DNA of 64,000 bases from positions 310,001 to 374,000 of the forward strand of contig NZ_VOQF01000006.1 in assembly GCF_007994985.1 (NCBI RefSeq). The letters are read 5' to 3'. The position numbers and the translations under genes were made by a program. Positions 15,882 to 26,119 of this stretch are shown piece by piece. Source of the stretch: Metabacillus litoralis (GTDB lineage Bacteria > Bacillota > Bacilli > Bacillales > Bacillaceae). The stretch's first letter is position 1. Each line of letters starts with the position of its first letter. A model generated the notes under the pieces. It was given only the letters and a program-made list of their open reading frames with translations. It made no database searches and had not been told where the DNA came from.

Positions 15882-18170
15882 TTATTGAATAACTTCCCAA
15901 GATGTAACTGTATCTGTAACCTTCGTTCCATCTTCTTTTTCAGCTGTTGCCATTACTTCATTGCCACTTTCATTAAGCTCTACACCATCCCAAACAAATA
16001 CACCTGGTTGTTGCACTGTACCCTTACCGTAATCGATACCGTTTACAGTTAATGTCACATCTTCTAGGTTTGAATAAACTTTTACAGGTGTAGTACTTTC
16101 TTCTCTTTCAGAAAATCTGCTGCTTGTGATGTGGACAAATTGATCTTCTTTATTCCATTGTGCCTTATAAAAATAGAATGCATCTTTCTTAGTTTGCCGA
16201 TCATGTGATACAAGCCCTTTAGTATTAATACCTGGTGTTGAGGCCTCATTTTTCCCCGAAACACCAAAGTCGAACATATTCCATACATGAGTTGCCCATA
16301 ACCAAGGACGCTCGCTAATGATGCTCCATGCACTTTCATGAAGATAATTTTGATATTCTTCTGGTTGAATTGGACCACGAGAAGATAGCTTCTCTTCTTT
16401 ATTCCAGTTAGTAATAAAGTCTTCATCAATCACGTCATGCTGATAAGGGTTTGCTCCTCCACCATACTCGGAAATACCGAGTGGAACATTTGGATTTTCT
16501 TCATGTAATGTATCAAGATATTGAGCTAAATCTCCAGCTTTATTATAATACCAACCAAAATAGGTATTAAAAGAGGCAATATCGACACCTGCATTTTCAT
16601 TCCAAGCTACATGTCTATCCAAAATTTCCTTATATTCGGGATCACGTGATGAATTCCCCTGAATAGCGTGAGTAGTCGGTCTGTTAGGATCTAATTCTTC
16701 TGCCTTCGTTGCCAGGCGTTTAATCAATTCGGTTGCCGCAGCATACTGCTCTTCACGGCTCCCACTATTATCAGGAGTATAGTAGCCTCTTCCTCCAAAT
16801 TCGTTCTGAAGACCCCATGTTACAATCGAAGGATGATTATAGTTTTGTTTAATCATTTCAGTTAGTTGCTTTTCAGCATTGCTTGAAAATTCTTCTGTTC
16901 GTGTCATAAAATTTACTAGTGGAATTTCCGCCCAAACGACCAATCCCATTTCATCAGCCTTATCGTAAACATACTGTGAGTGTGGATAGTGAGAGACCCT
17001 CAGGGTGTTAGCACCAATTTCTTTAATAAGCTCAAAATCCTCTGCTCTGACTTCATTTGGAACTGCATTGCCAAAACCTTTTCTGTCTTGGTGGATGTTA
17101 ACACCATGGAGTGGATAAATTTCACCATTTAAGATGAATCCTTTATCAGGATCCACAGAAAAATAACGAAAACCTACTTTTTCATTTACCTGGTCAATTA
17201 CTTTACCTTTTCTTGTTACAGTAACTTCAACAATATATTGATAAGGATCTTTAGTACCATTCCAAAGGTGTGGATTATTTACTTTCAATGCACCTGTAAA
17301 TTCAGCACGATCTCCTGACACCTCTGCAGATTTTAACTTTTTCCCATCAATCTTTAATTCTGTTCTTGATCTGACTTTGCCCTCTGCATCTTTTATTTCA
17401 GCTCTAACTTCTATAGAGTTAGATTTACTTTTTGCATCATCACTACTTACTTTAACTGGCACTGCAAGGTTTACTTCGGCCTTTTTCTCAATCGATTTAT
17501 CGTTAGGAATGGTAACATATACACCAGTCGAACCATCATCTTCAACATCTATATGAGTTTTATCCGTAACGATTAGATTTACACTTCTGTAAATACCCCC
17601 AAAGAAGGTAAAGTCTCCTGATAGTGGAGCTGAATCTTTCACTTCATTGTTCACTCTTACAGCTACAATGTTTTTTTCTCCATAATTTACATAGTCTGAA
17701 ATATCAACTGTAAATGCAAGATAGCCACCTATATTTGTGTGCACCGACTTGCCATTAACAAAAACTTCAGCCTCTTTATTTGCAGCTTCAAATTGTAAGA
17801 ATACTTCTTTATCTTTATAACTATTAGGAATAGTCAATTCTTTTCTATACCATCCATCCCCTTGATAATATTCACCAAGATCAATACCGTCCTCTACGTT
17901 CCATGTGTGAGGAAGATTTATTTGTTGCCAACTTCTATCATTAAAATTGGTTGCACTAAAATTTTCATCTTCACTTTGATACCCCTTGTAAAATGTCCAA
18001 TCTTCATCAATATTTTCTACAAGTCTACCTGTATTAACTACTACATCTGTCTTATTATTCTTCCCACCTTGCTCGGCACTCACGCTTGGTAAAACAAGTG
18101 AAACTAGCAACAATAACACAGTCATAAACAATGCCGACTTTTTAAAATTAGTTGTTAATATTGACAACAC
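15882..18170 (-). CDS. Secreted GH2 beta-glucuronidase/beta-galactosidase
   Basis: 762 residues with a Sec signal peptide (cleavage near VSA at about 32). The order is a GH2 sugar-binding domain, an Ig-like domain, a TIM barrel, then a C-terminal Ig-like (DUF4982-type) domain. The acid/base Glu is in WGLQNEFGG and the nucleophile Glu in LGISEYGGG. GINTKGLVSHDR keeps an N-x-K pattern that binds carboxylate in glucuronidases, but some galactosidases also have it, so substrate is open. The start is GTG at 18170 or TTG at 18167, after GGGGAG. It may release uronate or galactose outside the cell for the TRAP or GPH transporter. Confidence 0.85.
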   Translation of the reverse strand: MLSILTTNFKKSALFMTVLLLLVSLVLPSVSAEQGGKNNKTDVVVNTGRLVENIDEDWTFYKGYQSEDENFSATNFNDRSWQQINLPHTWNVEDGIDLGEYYQGDGWYRKELTIPNSYKDKEVFLQFEAANKEAEVFVNGKSVHTNIGGYLAFTVDISDYVNYGEKNIVAVRVNNEVKDSAPLSGDFTFFGGIYRSVNLIVTDKTHIDVEDDGSTGVYVTIPNDKSIEKKAEVNLAVPVKVSSDDAKSKSNSIEVRAEIKDAEGKVRSRTELKIDGKKLKSAEVSGDRAEFTGALKVNNPHLWNGTKDPYQYIVEVTVTRKGKVIDQVNEKVGFRYFSVDPDKGFILNGEIYPLHGVNIHQDRKGFGNAVPNEVRAEDFELIKEIGANTLRVSHYPHSQYVYDKADEMGLVVWAEIPLVNFMTRTEEFSSNAEKQLTEMIKQNYNHPSIVTWGLQNEFGGRGYYTPDNSGSREEQYAAATELIKRLATKAEELDPNRPTTHAIQGNSSRDPEYKEILDRHVAWNENAGVDIASFNTYFGWYYNKAGDLAQYLDTLHEENPNVPLGISEYGGGANPYQHDVIDEDFITNWNKEEKLSSRGPIQPEEYQNYLHESAWSIISERPWLWATHVWNMFDFGVSGKNEASTPGINTKGLVSHDRQTKKDAFYFYKAQWNKEDQFVHITSSRFSEREESTTPVKVYSNLEDVTLTVNGIDYGKGTVQQPGVFVWDGVELNESGNEVMATAEKEDGTKVTDTVTSWEVIQ

Positions 18171-18240
18171 GCTCTCCCCTTTTCAGTATTATAATGATGA
18201 TCTTCAATGACGATGTTTTTTCAACCCCTTACCTCTTTAA

Positions 18241-18254
18241 TTAAAACGCTTACA
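18241..18254. promoter_or_regulatory. cre box before GH2 gene
   Basis: TGTAAGCGTTTTAA on the minus strand, one mismatch to consensus, 71 bp upstream of the GH2 start and directly downstream of the direct-repeat pair. Confidence 0.6.
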
Positions 18255-18285
18255 ATAAATGATTTTACAAGCTTAATAATTATTA

Positions 18286-18325
18286 AGTAATGTTATTTAT
18301 TTAGGAGAGTATATGTTTTTTTAGG
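18286..18325 (-). promoter_or_regulatory. Direct-repeat operator candidate before GH2 gene
   Basis: On the minus strand CCTAAAAAAACATATACTCT is followed directly by CCTAAATAAATAACATTACT, a 20-bp spaced pair. It is homologous in sequence and position to 14549-14589. Confidence 0.55.
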
Positions 18326-18369
18326 TTTATCTTTTAAAAATTAGATTCCCCCTTAAATTTTGTGAACAG

Positions 18370-18396
18370 AAAAAAAACCGCCATACTGGCAGGTTT
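18370..18396 (-). terminator. Terminator after AraC regulator 2
   Basis: AAAACCTGCC pairs with GGCGGTTTT around a 5-nt loop, followed by eight T on the minus strand. About 60 bp past the stop at 18455. Confidence 0.82.
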
Positions 18397-18454
18397 TAGT
18401 CAAATAATAATAGCTAACTATGATAACTTTTAATTAGCTTAGTTCATTCGGACT

Positions 18455-19480
18455 TTAAATCTCCCTTTTAATTATATTTGTTTTATATTGGTTTGGAGTC
18501 ATTCCATAGGTCTTCTTAAACACTTTATAAAAATGACTATAATTTGTATAACCAACTTCATGGACGATATTTTCAATTGTCATATCTGTATTTTTTAGTA
18601 ATTTACTTGCTTCTGTCATTCGAACCTCAAGCAGTAAATCTTTCAAGTTTTTTCCAAATTCTTTTTTAATAAGACTGCTTAGGTAACTCGGATGAAAATT
18701 AAAGGAATTTGCCATTTTATTAAGATTAGTATCTTTATACTGATCTCTAATGTACTTTAGAATTTTTTCCTTTACTTTATATTGTTCAACATTAATAAGT
18801 TCTCCAGTTCTATCACTTATTTCTCTTGATAATTCTGTAAATAGAATGAGGAAATAACCGTTAATAGCTGTCGAAGATCTAAGCTCTGTCGAATAATATT
18901 CTAGCAGGAGATTCTCTAAAATTTTCTGTACCATTGTACCTTCTTTTACATGATGTTTTAAGAAATTTTGTGACTTACTCTTAGAGTAAAGACTATTGAT
19001 GATAAAATTCGAAATATTGTTATCATCAGACAATAAATACATAAAAATACCATCGAAAAATTCCGGTGTTAAGATAATATTGACAACCACATCTGATTCA
19101 CCTAAAGGTATAGAACTATGTACGACATTTCTGTCAAAAATACATAAGTCCCCTTTACTCATTTGGATTTGCCTTCCCTTTATCTCTTGAATAAAACTAC
19201 CTTGTAAAACATATACGATTTCGATATATTCATGTTTGTGTTCATAAATTGGTATATATTTTAGTTTTCTTCTTATTGCAACCTTATCTATTCTAACCTC
19301 ATTATTGGGGTATGAAGTAACAATTCCATTCTCGTCTTTTTCCATAATAATTTTCCTAGGAATTTCAAGTGGTATCTTGTTATCGTTCTGGATATGATCA
19401 AGAGTCTGCAATATATTTTCTTCGATGTCATTTCTTGTATTAATTCTCTCAAATAATTCTTCATAACTTTTGAGTCTCAT
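18455..19480 (-). CDS. AraC-family regulator, paralogue 2
   Basis: 341 residues, near-duplicate of the regulator at 14690-15733. They share the opening MRLKSYEELFERINTR, the cupin segment EHKHEYIEIVYVLQGSFIQ and both HTH units; the main difference is a shortened stretch near residues 30-65. GGAGG precedes the ATG with similar flanks, so the duplication included the leader. It lies 183 bp downstream of the GPH symporter and upstream of the GH2 gene. Its own target is most likely the GH2 gene. Confidence 0.9.
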   Translation of the reverse strand: MRLKSYEELFERINTRNDIEENILQTLDHIQNDNKIPLEIPRKIIMEKDENGIVTSYPNNEVRIDKVAIRRKLKYIPIYEHKHEYIEIVYVLQGSFIQEIKGRQIQMSKGDLCIFDRNVVHSSIPLGESDVVVNIILTPEFFDGIFMYLLSDDNNISNFIINSLYSKSKSQNFLKHHVKEGTMVQKILENLLLEYYSTELRSSTAINGYFLILFTELSREISDRTGELINVEQYKVKEKILKYIRDQYKDTNLNKMANSFNFHPSYLSSLIKKEFGKNLKDLLLEVRMTEASKLLKNTDMTIENIVHEVGYTNYSHFYKVFKKTYGMTPNQYKTNIIKREI

Positions 19481-19662
19481 TGATTATATCCTCCTATCTT
19501 GGAAGGTAAAATTATAACGTTTATTTTATCTTTATATCTGTTGGTTTTATATTGTCTATAAATTTCCATATCTTGATCATACAGTGTTACTATTCTATGG
19601 AGAAATTAACGAAGGGTAAGGGTTTATTTATAGATTTTAGGTTTACTTACTGTTTGTTGAGA

Positions 19663-21132
19663 CTAAATAATTTTTTCTTCTCTTTTCTCTTTTTTTATGT
19701 TGAAAATAGTTCCTTGAATTTCCTTCATCTTCATATCATCTAGAGGGTAAAATTTCATGGCAATTATCGAAATGATATAGCCAATAATTGGAAAGCCAAA
19801 CTTTAGCAATAAAGCCAAAAACAATAAAGGAGTTGTTAATTCTTCCCCAACTTCTGGTAATGAGTCACTATATCCGATAAACACTACTGCAAAACCAACA
19901 ATTGCTGGTGCAAGCGATGAAATAAGTTTATCAACTAACGAGAAAATGGTTGAAATCATTCCGGGAACAAATCTACCTGTTCGATATGTTTCATAGTCAG
20001 AGACATCTGCAATCATTGGTATAACCAAGTTTCCTGTTAATTGTTGAAGACCCATTGAGATACTATATAAAACTAGGAATACAACGGTTAATAAACCAAT
20101 GTCTGTTAAAGAAATGATTGTTGAATCGACCACTAGTAAGAAAATTGCCGTTGTAGCAAAGGAAAAGAAACTTAGCCATGTCCCAAAAACAAAGGCACGT
20201 TTCAGACCTATTTTACGTGCTTTACCAATTCCGAAAAATACAATGAGAATCGTTGGAATAAATGTAATGAAACCAATTGTACCACTCAATGAATAATCTC
20301 CTAAGAGGATACCAAAGAACATCACCCCTACAGCAGCTTGCCTAGGCATCAGTATTGCTAGTTTATCTGTGGAAGCAGCTATAACTAACATTTGTAAGGC
20401 TCTATTTTCTTTTATAACAGGCCAATAATCACGAAATTTCAGCTTAACATTTTCATCTGCTAATCCATAATATTCTTTACGGTCCTTCCCTTTAATAGCC
20501 ATAGCCGCTAAACAAGTAAAAATAGCACTAAGAACAATAGCGTAATATTTTAACTCATTAAAAAGAGATAACGTAAAATCACCATGTTTTGCAACAAGGT
20601 AATTAGCTATGAACAATTGCCCACCCATAAATAAAACAGAATTAAATATAGCATTAAAAAGGGAAAAGAGCGGACGTTGTGTGGGATCATTAGTTAATAC
20701 TGTTTGAGCACCTTTTGTACAAGCTGTCTGGAAAGTATAACCAATAATATAAATGGCATGTACTGCTAAGAAAAAGAAAAATTGTAGTGGATCTGGTACT
20801 AAATGAGTGAAAGTAAACATCGAAAAAACAGTTATGGCTAAGATGATATTCCCTATTATCATTAATGGAACAAACTTACCAAATCTACTTTCAGTTTTAT
20901 CGATTATGTATCCGATAATTGGGTCGGTAATCCCGTCAAATATACGCATGAGAGATAAGATTGAACTCACAATAACAACTGTTAACCCTACAACACCTGT
21001 CCCATAATAAGAAATAAACATCATAATAAACAAATAAAGATTTGTAGCGGTGTCGTTCAATGCGAATAATCCTATTTGCCATCTCTTAGCAGTATGATAT
21101 TGTTCCTTATGATTTACTTTTAGTGTTATCAT
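19663..21132 (-). CDS. GPH-family sugar:cation symporter
   Basis: 489 residues from the ATG at 21132, preceded by AGGGAG at 6 nt; an upstream ATG overlaps that site. About 12 membrane helices. IFDGITDPIIGYIIDKTESR and MIADVSDYETYRTGRFVPG are the family signatures. It is a paralogue of the protein at 6838-8223. It probably imports the mono- or disaccharide released by the secreted GH2 or GH3 enzymes. A cre box lies 22 bp before the start. Confidence 0.88.
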   Translation of the reverse strand: MITLKVNHKEQYHTAKRWQIGLFALNDTATNLYLFIMMFISYYGTGVVGLTVVIVSSILSLMRIFDGITDPIIGYIIDKTESRFGKFVPLMIIGNIILAITVFSMFTFTHLVPDPLQFFFFLAVHAIYIIGYTFQTACTKGAQTVLTNDPTQRPLFSLFNAIFNSVLFMGGQLFIANYLVAKHGDFTLSLFNELKYYAIVLSAIFTCLAAMAIKGKDRKEYYGLADENVKLKFRDYWPVIKENRALQMLVIAASTDKLAILMPRQAAVGVMFFGILLGDYSLSGTIGFITFIPTILIVFFGIGKARKIGLKRAFVFGTWLSFFSFATTAIFLLVVDSTIISLTDIGLLTVVFLVLYSISMGLQQLTGNLVIPMIADVSDYETYRTGRFVPGMISTIFSLVDKLISSLAPAIVGFAVVFIGYSDSLPEVGEELTTPLLFLALLLKFGFPIIGYIISIIAMKFYPLDDMKMKEIQGTIFNIKKEKREEKII

Positions 21133-21153
21133 TTTGTTCTCCCTTATCATTTT

Positions 21154-21167
21154 ATTAAACGCTTACA
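21154..21167. promoter_or_regulatory. cre-like site before GPH symporter
   Basis: TGTAAGCGTTTAAT on the minus strand is a near-match to cre, 22 bp before the symporter start. This would again be a leader roadblock site. Confidence 0.5.
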
Positions 21168-21663
21168 ATTCTCTGTTTATAAATTGATATCTTTATGAAG
21201 TAACAAAACATAAAAATATATAATGTGTTTCCAATAATTCCTGATTTTACTTACGGAGCTGTAGAAGGATTAAAAAAGTAATTCTACCACTTTATAATTC
21301 TAGTTGTATTAATTCCAATTTTAGTTGATTATACATTAGGGGAAGGGCAATAACAACCACTGTAAATACATCTGCTTACTTATTTTAGAATACAATTAAG
21401 CCATTACGACATTGGCTTAATTGTATTAGAACTTAACGATTACTTTATATGATTTCCGCTACAACATCTTATAAATATAGACAGCAAAAGATATTGTTTT
21501 CTGATTGGATTTATTAAAAATCATGAACTTTCTATTGGATGAATTGTAATAGTAAATTAACCGATTAAGTAACTAAATAGAAATTATAACTAATGTACTA
21601 TCATTGTTTTGCACTATTAGCTAAATGTCTTTAAGGTAAAAATCATTCTCCTTTTTACAGAAA
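21168..21663. other. Long intergenic region between GH31 and GPH genes
   Basis: There is no convincing gene. A perfect 15-bp inverted repeat (AATACAATTAAGCCA, arms 21389-21403 and 21413-21427) without a U-run may be a second terminator. At about 21222-21350 a short hydrophobic reading frame is broken by one TAA; see findings. Confidence 0.5.
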
Positions 21664-21699
21664 AAGCTCCAATTTCTTATCTAAAAGAAATTGGAGCTT
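21657..21699 (-). terminator. Terminator after GH31 gene
   Basis: A perfect 15-bp stem (AAGCTCCAATTTCTT, arms 21664-21678 and 21685-21699) is followed by a T run on the minus strand. Confidence 0.88.
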
Positions 21700-21843
21700 A
21701 ACACTACGTTATTCAACAGGAGTTCGAATTCCCTATCCTGTATATAACTTGATCTAGTATTTAATTTACTAAATTCTTTAAAGATCGAATCAGTTTATCG
21801 GAAGATAGCATCAAAGATTTATTAACGCCAAAACAGTGCTCAA

Positions 21844-24171
21844 TTAAAGTACCACAGTAAAGCTTTCAGCATCTTTTTCTGGTAAGAGCTTAATTCCTAG
21901 TTCGGTTGATTCGATATTTGCATTAGTAGATTTGTTGATTTCTAAAATACCACGTAATAATAGAGACCATGACTTCCCAACTGTTTTAATAATCTTAACT
22001 GTGAGTACACTATTAGTCATTGTTACTGAAACTGCAAGTTCAACTTCTGATTTGGAATTACGAACGGTAGATATTGCTGTTTTACCTTCTTCAAGTTGGA
22101 AGAGATGTAAAACTACATCGTTTGCAAAGTCATAATCAGCTTCGTATTCATTTGAACCTACAGCAATGATAGAGTTAGGGCGAGCATATAGTGGAAGACT
22201 TAAATATCCATGATTTTCATTTCTCCATACTCCTCCATCAATCACTTCATTCGTAAATAGATGCGTCCATTTTCCTTTTGGAAGATAAAATGATACATCT
22301 CCTTCTTCGTTCAATATCGGTGCTACAAGTAATGAATCACCAAACATATATTGTCTTTCCAGTGTTTCGACAGCTGGATCGTCTTGAAACTCAAGAAGCA
22401 TTGCTCTCATCATTGGAAGCCCTAGTTTGGCTGAATCATTCGCTGAATTAAAGATATACGGCATTAATTTTGATTTTAACTTTGTAAAAAATCTCGTTAC
22501 TTCAACAGCTTCTTCATCATATGCCCATGGAACGCGGTATGATTTACTTCCATGTAACCGGCTATGACTTGAGAGAAGTCCAAATGCTACCCAACGTTTA
22601 AACAAATCAGCAGGTGCTGTACTTTCAAATCCACCGATATCATGACTCCAGAATCCAAATCCAGTTAAACCAAGTGATAATCCTCCCCTGATACTTTCTG
22701 CCATTGATTCGTATGTAGCATCACAATCACCACCCCAGTGTACTGGGAATTGTTGACCGCCAGCGGTTGCTGAACGCGCGAATAAGGTAACCTCTCCTTC
22801 ACCAAGCTGATCTTTTAGTACTTCAAATACAACCTTGTTATATAAGAATGTATAGTAATTATGCATTTTGTCAGGATCAGAGCCGTCAAAGTAAACTACA
22901 TCTGTTGGAATTCTTTCACCGAAATCGGTTTTAAAAGAATCAACCCCCATATCTACTAATCTTCTAAGATGATTAGCATACCATTCACATGCTGAAGGGT
23001 TTGTAAAATCAACAATCCCCATTCCAGGCTGCCATTTATCCCATTGCCAAACATCTCCATTAGGTCGTTTAATTAAGTAGCCATTTTGAACGGCCTCGTC
23101 AAAAAGCTTTGACTCTTGTGCAATATAAGGATTGATCCAAACACATATTTTCAAGCCCTTCTCTTTCATACGTTTTAGCATTCCATCAGGATCTGGAAAC
23201 ATGTTTCTATCCCATTCAAAATCTGTCCAATTTAACGCTTCCATCCAGAAACAATCATAATGGAAAACAGATAACGGAATATCTCTTTCACGCATTCCCT
23301 CTACGAAACTATTCACTGTTTCTTCATCATAGTTTGTTGTAAAAGAAGTTGATAACCATAAACCAAACGACCATGCAGGAGGCATAGCCGGTTTACCTGT
23401 TAAAGTCGTGTAGTTTGAGATAACCTCTTTTAATGTTTCTCCACCAAAAATCATGTAATCCAACGATTCACCTTTCACACTGAATTGAACCTTGGATACT
23501 TTTTCAGAAGCAACTTCAAGAGATACATTTTCCGGTTGATTGATAAAGACCCCATACCCTTTATTTGATACATAGAAAGGGATATTTTTATAAGATTGTT
23601 GTGATGCCGTACCTCCATCTTGATTCCAGATCTCGATTTCTTGTCCGTTCTTTACAAACGAAGTAAACCTTTCCCCAAGACCATAGATATTTTCACCAAC
23701 TCCTAAATTTAGTTCTTCGCGAACATAGGTAGTCTTAGTTGCTGTTTCAGTAATATGAGACATTGATTTTTGACCACTGCCAGTTATTTTTTTACCATCA
23801 TAAAGGTATTGGACTCCCCATGGTCCCTTTTTGTTAATAACTGCACTTGTTTTTCCACTGATAAATGTGATCGTTTCTTCCGTTTCTTCTATAGAAACTG
23901 GTGCTTGCTGGTGATCATAAAGTTGAAATTCTGGACCACGCTTTTTTGTTCCCTTATGATGAATGATTTTCACCCTAATGATATCTTTCATTGGAGATGA
24001 AAACTCCACTGTTAATAATGGTGTATCAAGTTGATATCCACGGTTTGAAATATCCTTCGGTGCCACTAATACTTTTAGTGTGTTTTCTGTTGAAGTAGCT
24101 TTAAAGAATTGCACTCCAGAAATTAATTCAAATCCTTCTCGTATAAGCCAATATCCATCTGTAAATTTCAT
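21844..24171 (-). CDS. yicI: GH31 alpha-xylosidase (YicI-like)
   Basis: 775 residues from the ATG at 24171, which has AAGGAG 7 nt upstream; the opening MKFTDGYWLIREG resembles YicI. The catalytic nucleophile Asp is in SFKTDFGERIPTD and the acid/base Asp in HWGGDCDATYESM, both with the YicI-type context (FKTDFGE) that marks alpha-xylosidases. No signal peptide, so cytoplasmic. It would remove alpha-1,6-xylose from the non-reducing glucose of xyloglucan oligosaccharides (isoprimeverose units). It follows the ABC binding-protein gene, from which a terminator at 24283-24311 partly separates it. Confidence 0.92.
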   Translation of the reverse strand: MKFTDGYWLIREGFELISGVQFFKATSTENTLKVLVAPKDISNRGYQLDTPLLTVEFSSPMKDIIRVKIIHHKGTKKRGPEFQLYDHQQAPVSIEETEETITFISGKTSAVINKKGPWGVQYLYDGKKITGSGQKSMSHITETATKTTYVREELNLGVGENIYGLGERFTSFVKNGQEIEIWNQDGGTASQQSYKNIPFYVSNKGYGVFINQPENVSLEVASEKVSKVQFSVKGESLDYMIFGGETLKEVISNYTTLTGKPAMPPAWSFGLWLSTSFTTNYDEETVNSFVEGMRERDIPLSVFHYDCFWMEALNWTDFEWDRNMFPDPDGMLKRMKEKGLKICVWINPYIAQESKLFDEAVQNGYLIKRPNGDVWQWDKWQPGMGIVDFTNPSACEWYANHLRRLVDMGVDSFKTDFGERIPTDVVYFDGSDPDKMHNYYTFLYNKVVFEVLKDQLGEGEVTLFARSATAGGQQFPVHWGGDCDATYESMAESIRGGLSLGLTGFGFWSHDIGGFESTAPADLFKRWVAFGLLSSHSRLHGSKSYRVPWAYDEEAVEVTRFFTKLKSKLMPYIFNSANDSAKLGLPMMRAMLLEFQDDPAVETLERQYMFGDSLLVAPILNEEGDVSFYLPKGKWTHLFTNEVIDGGVWRNENHGYLSLPLYARPNSIIAVGSNEYEADYDFANDVVLHLFQLEEGKTAISTVRNSKSEVELAVSVTMTNSVLTVKIIKTVGKSWSLLLRGILEINKSTNANIESTELGIKLLPEKDAESFTVVL

Positions 24172-24252
24172 CGTTACACTCCTTCTTATCATTAAGTCTA
24201 TCAATCAACAGAATACTTGTTAGATTGACGAACTTTGATTTTTAAAAATTAA

Positions 24253-24284
24253 TTAAAGATATTAAACATGTTTAATATCTTTAA
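24253..24284. repeat. 32-bp near-perfect palindrome
   Basis: TTAAAGATATTAAACATG and its complement form one continuous palindrome between the binding-protein gene and GH31. It could be a protein site or the base of the adjacent terminator. Confidence 0.5.
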
Positions 24285-24311
24285 AAAAGACCCAAAAGTG
24301 AATTCGGGTCT
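24283..24311 (-). terminator. Terminator after ABC binding-protein gene
   Basis: AGACCC pairs with GGGTCT across 12 nt, followed by six T on the minus strand, 33 bp after the stop at 24344. Partial readthrough would feed the GH31 gene. Confidence 0.75.
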
Positions 24312-24343
24312 CTTTTATAATTGTCTTGAAAACGACTTCATTA

Positions 24344-26005
24344 CTAGTTATTCCAAAGTTCTACTCTTTCTTTAATTAAATCAGTTCTCATTTTTTCTGC
24401 TTCTTTTGCACCAGCTTCATCAATTTCTTTCAAGAAATTATCATATAGCTTATCAAAGTCAGAAGGTTTTGCTAGAATTGCTTCAGGTATACGTTTCTTC
24501 ACGATATCTAGTACTTTTTGTTCAATAAGCACTAATTCTGAATCACCTGGAACTTGAATATTAAAGGATACACCCCAAGGTTTTACAGGGAACTCATCTT
24601 CCTGTGGATATAATTCCTTCCACATCTCAACACCATAGTTTGATAAAACCTCTTTTTCTACATCTGTATAAGCATCTTTAATTTGTTGTGGAGAAGCTAT
24701 TGTATATGTTTGACCGTTAGAATCAACGACACCATCTCCATATGCAGGTGCAAAACCTTTTAGTACACCAGTACCAGTTTCTTTCACATAGTTAGCATTG
24801 TTGTTTCTTTTATTCATTTCTTCATCAGAGATAACACGTTTACCATCTTCAATTGTATAGTGCTCTCCTTCAATTCCCCAGTTTTGAAGAATTTGACCTT
24901 CATCAGAAGCTAGATAATCTAAGAATTTAATTGCTGCTACCGGATCTTCACAATCAGTGGTAATACCAACACCCCAACCAGCTAAATAACCAGTACTCTG
25001 GAAGTTCGCATGCTTCATATCTGCTTCCAATGTCGCAGGATATAATCCATACATTCTCTCTTGTTGACCTTGTTCACGTAGTGCACGTTGTGCTTCATCG
25101 AATTCCCAATCATCATCAATAATCCCTAAAACACGTCCTGAAGATAATTTAGCTAAATATTGATCATATTTTTGAACAAAGCTTTCTGGATCAAGTAATC
25201 CTTCATCATTCATATGATTTAACCAACGGAAGTACTCTCTCTCCTCTGGACGCTTGTAATGGAATATTGCTTCATACGTTTCTGGATCAATATAGTATTC
25301 TCCATCATCAGATACTCCAGTTGACCAGAAAGCTGGATTTGTCGTCGAAATCATAATGCGCCAGTCATCTGCTAATAGTGATAAACCGATTGTAGATTGC
25401 CCATTTACTTCTGGAACCTTCTCTTTATATTCTTTAATAGCGCTTTCAAAATCCTTTAACGTATCAATTTCAGGATATCCAAGTTCTTTTACAACTGCAT
25501 GCTGTAATCCCACACCATGGCTAGGCTTAAAATACTCTGTGTCTACAGCAGATGTAGGTAAAATGTAAATTGACTGATCATCGTTGCCCCATTTCAAACG
25601 GTTCATATATTCGCCATAAATTTTTTTCAAGTTAGGAGCATGTTCTTCAATTAGATCAGTAAGATCAATAAGAGCACCAGCATCAACTAATTTTCCTGCT
25701 TCACCTTTTGGTGCAACAAGATCAGGATATTCTCCACTCGCAATCATTAAAGCAATTTTTTGAGTTCCACCGTTTACATCAAATTCAGGATTTAGAGTAA
25801 CACCCGTTTTTTCTTTCACAACCTTACTTACAGAGCTTTCCATATTATCCCATTGTGTATGTGGATCTGCACTAAATAGAGTTAGCTCTGTAAGCCCATC
25901 TTTATTCTTCTCAGCTTCATTTCCTGTCTTATTGCTACACCCTGATATGATTAGAACAAAACTTAATGCCATGAACAAAATAATTTTGCTAACATTCTTT
26001 TTCAT
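24344..26005 (-). CDS. ABC oligosaccharide-binding lipoprotein (LplA-like)
   Basis: 553 residues with a lipobox (LIISGCSN) and the long form typical of binding proteins that go with LplB/YtcP permeases. AGGGGG lies 8 nt before the ATG. Third gene of the importer operon (permease 28012, permease 27034, binding protein). It should capture an oligosaccharide outside the cell; the neighbours GH31, GH42 and GH95 make a xyloglucan oligosaccharide the best guess. No ATPase is encoded here, and such systems usually share a housekeeping MsmX-type ATPase. Confidence 0.9.
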   Translation of the reverse strand: MKKNVSKIILFMALSFVLIISGCSNKTGNEAEKNKDGLTELTLFSADPHTQWDNMESSVSKVVKEKTGVTLNPEFDVNGGTQKIALMIASGEYPDLVAPKGEAGKLVDAGALIDLTDLIEEHAPNLKKIYGEYMNRLKWGNDDQSIYILPTSAVDTEYFKPSHGVGLQHAVVKELGYPEIDTLKDFESAIKEYKEKVPEVNGQSTIGLSLLADDWRIMISTTNPAFWSTGVSDDGEYYIDPETYEAIFHYKRPEEREYFRWLNHMNDEGLLDPESFVQKYDQYLAKLSSGRVLGIIDDDWEFDEAQRALREQGQQERMYGLYPATLEADMKHANFQSTGYLAGWGVGITTDCEDPVAAIKFLDYLASDEGQILQNWGIEGEHYTIEDGKRVISDEEMNKRNNNANYVKETGTGVLKGFAPAYGDGVVDSNGQTYTIASPQQIKDAYTDVEKEVLSNYGVEMWKELYPQEDEFPVKPWGVSFNIQVPGDSELVLIEQKVLDIVKKRIPEAILAKPSDFDKLYDNFLKEIDEAGAKEAEKMRTDLIKERVELWNN

Positions 26006-26119
26006 GTTTTAATCCCCCTTGTATGAAATTGTTTACATAGAACAGAAGTCAAATCTACTAATCTCCCACCTAGCTAGTTAGATCACCTCCTACAAGTTTT
26101 AAAATGTGACATCAACTAA

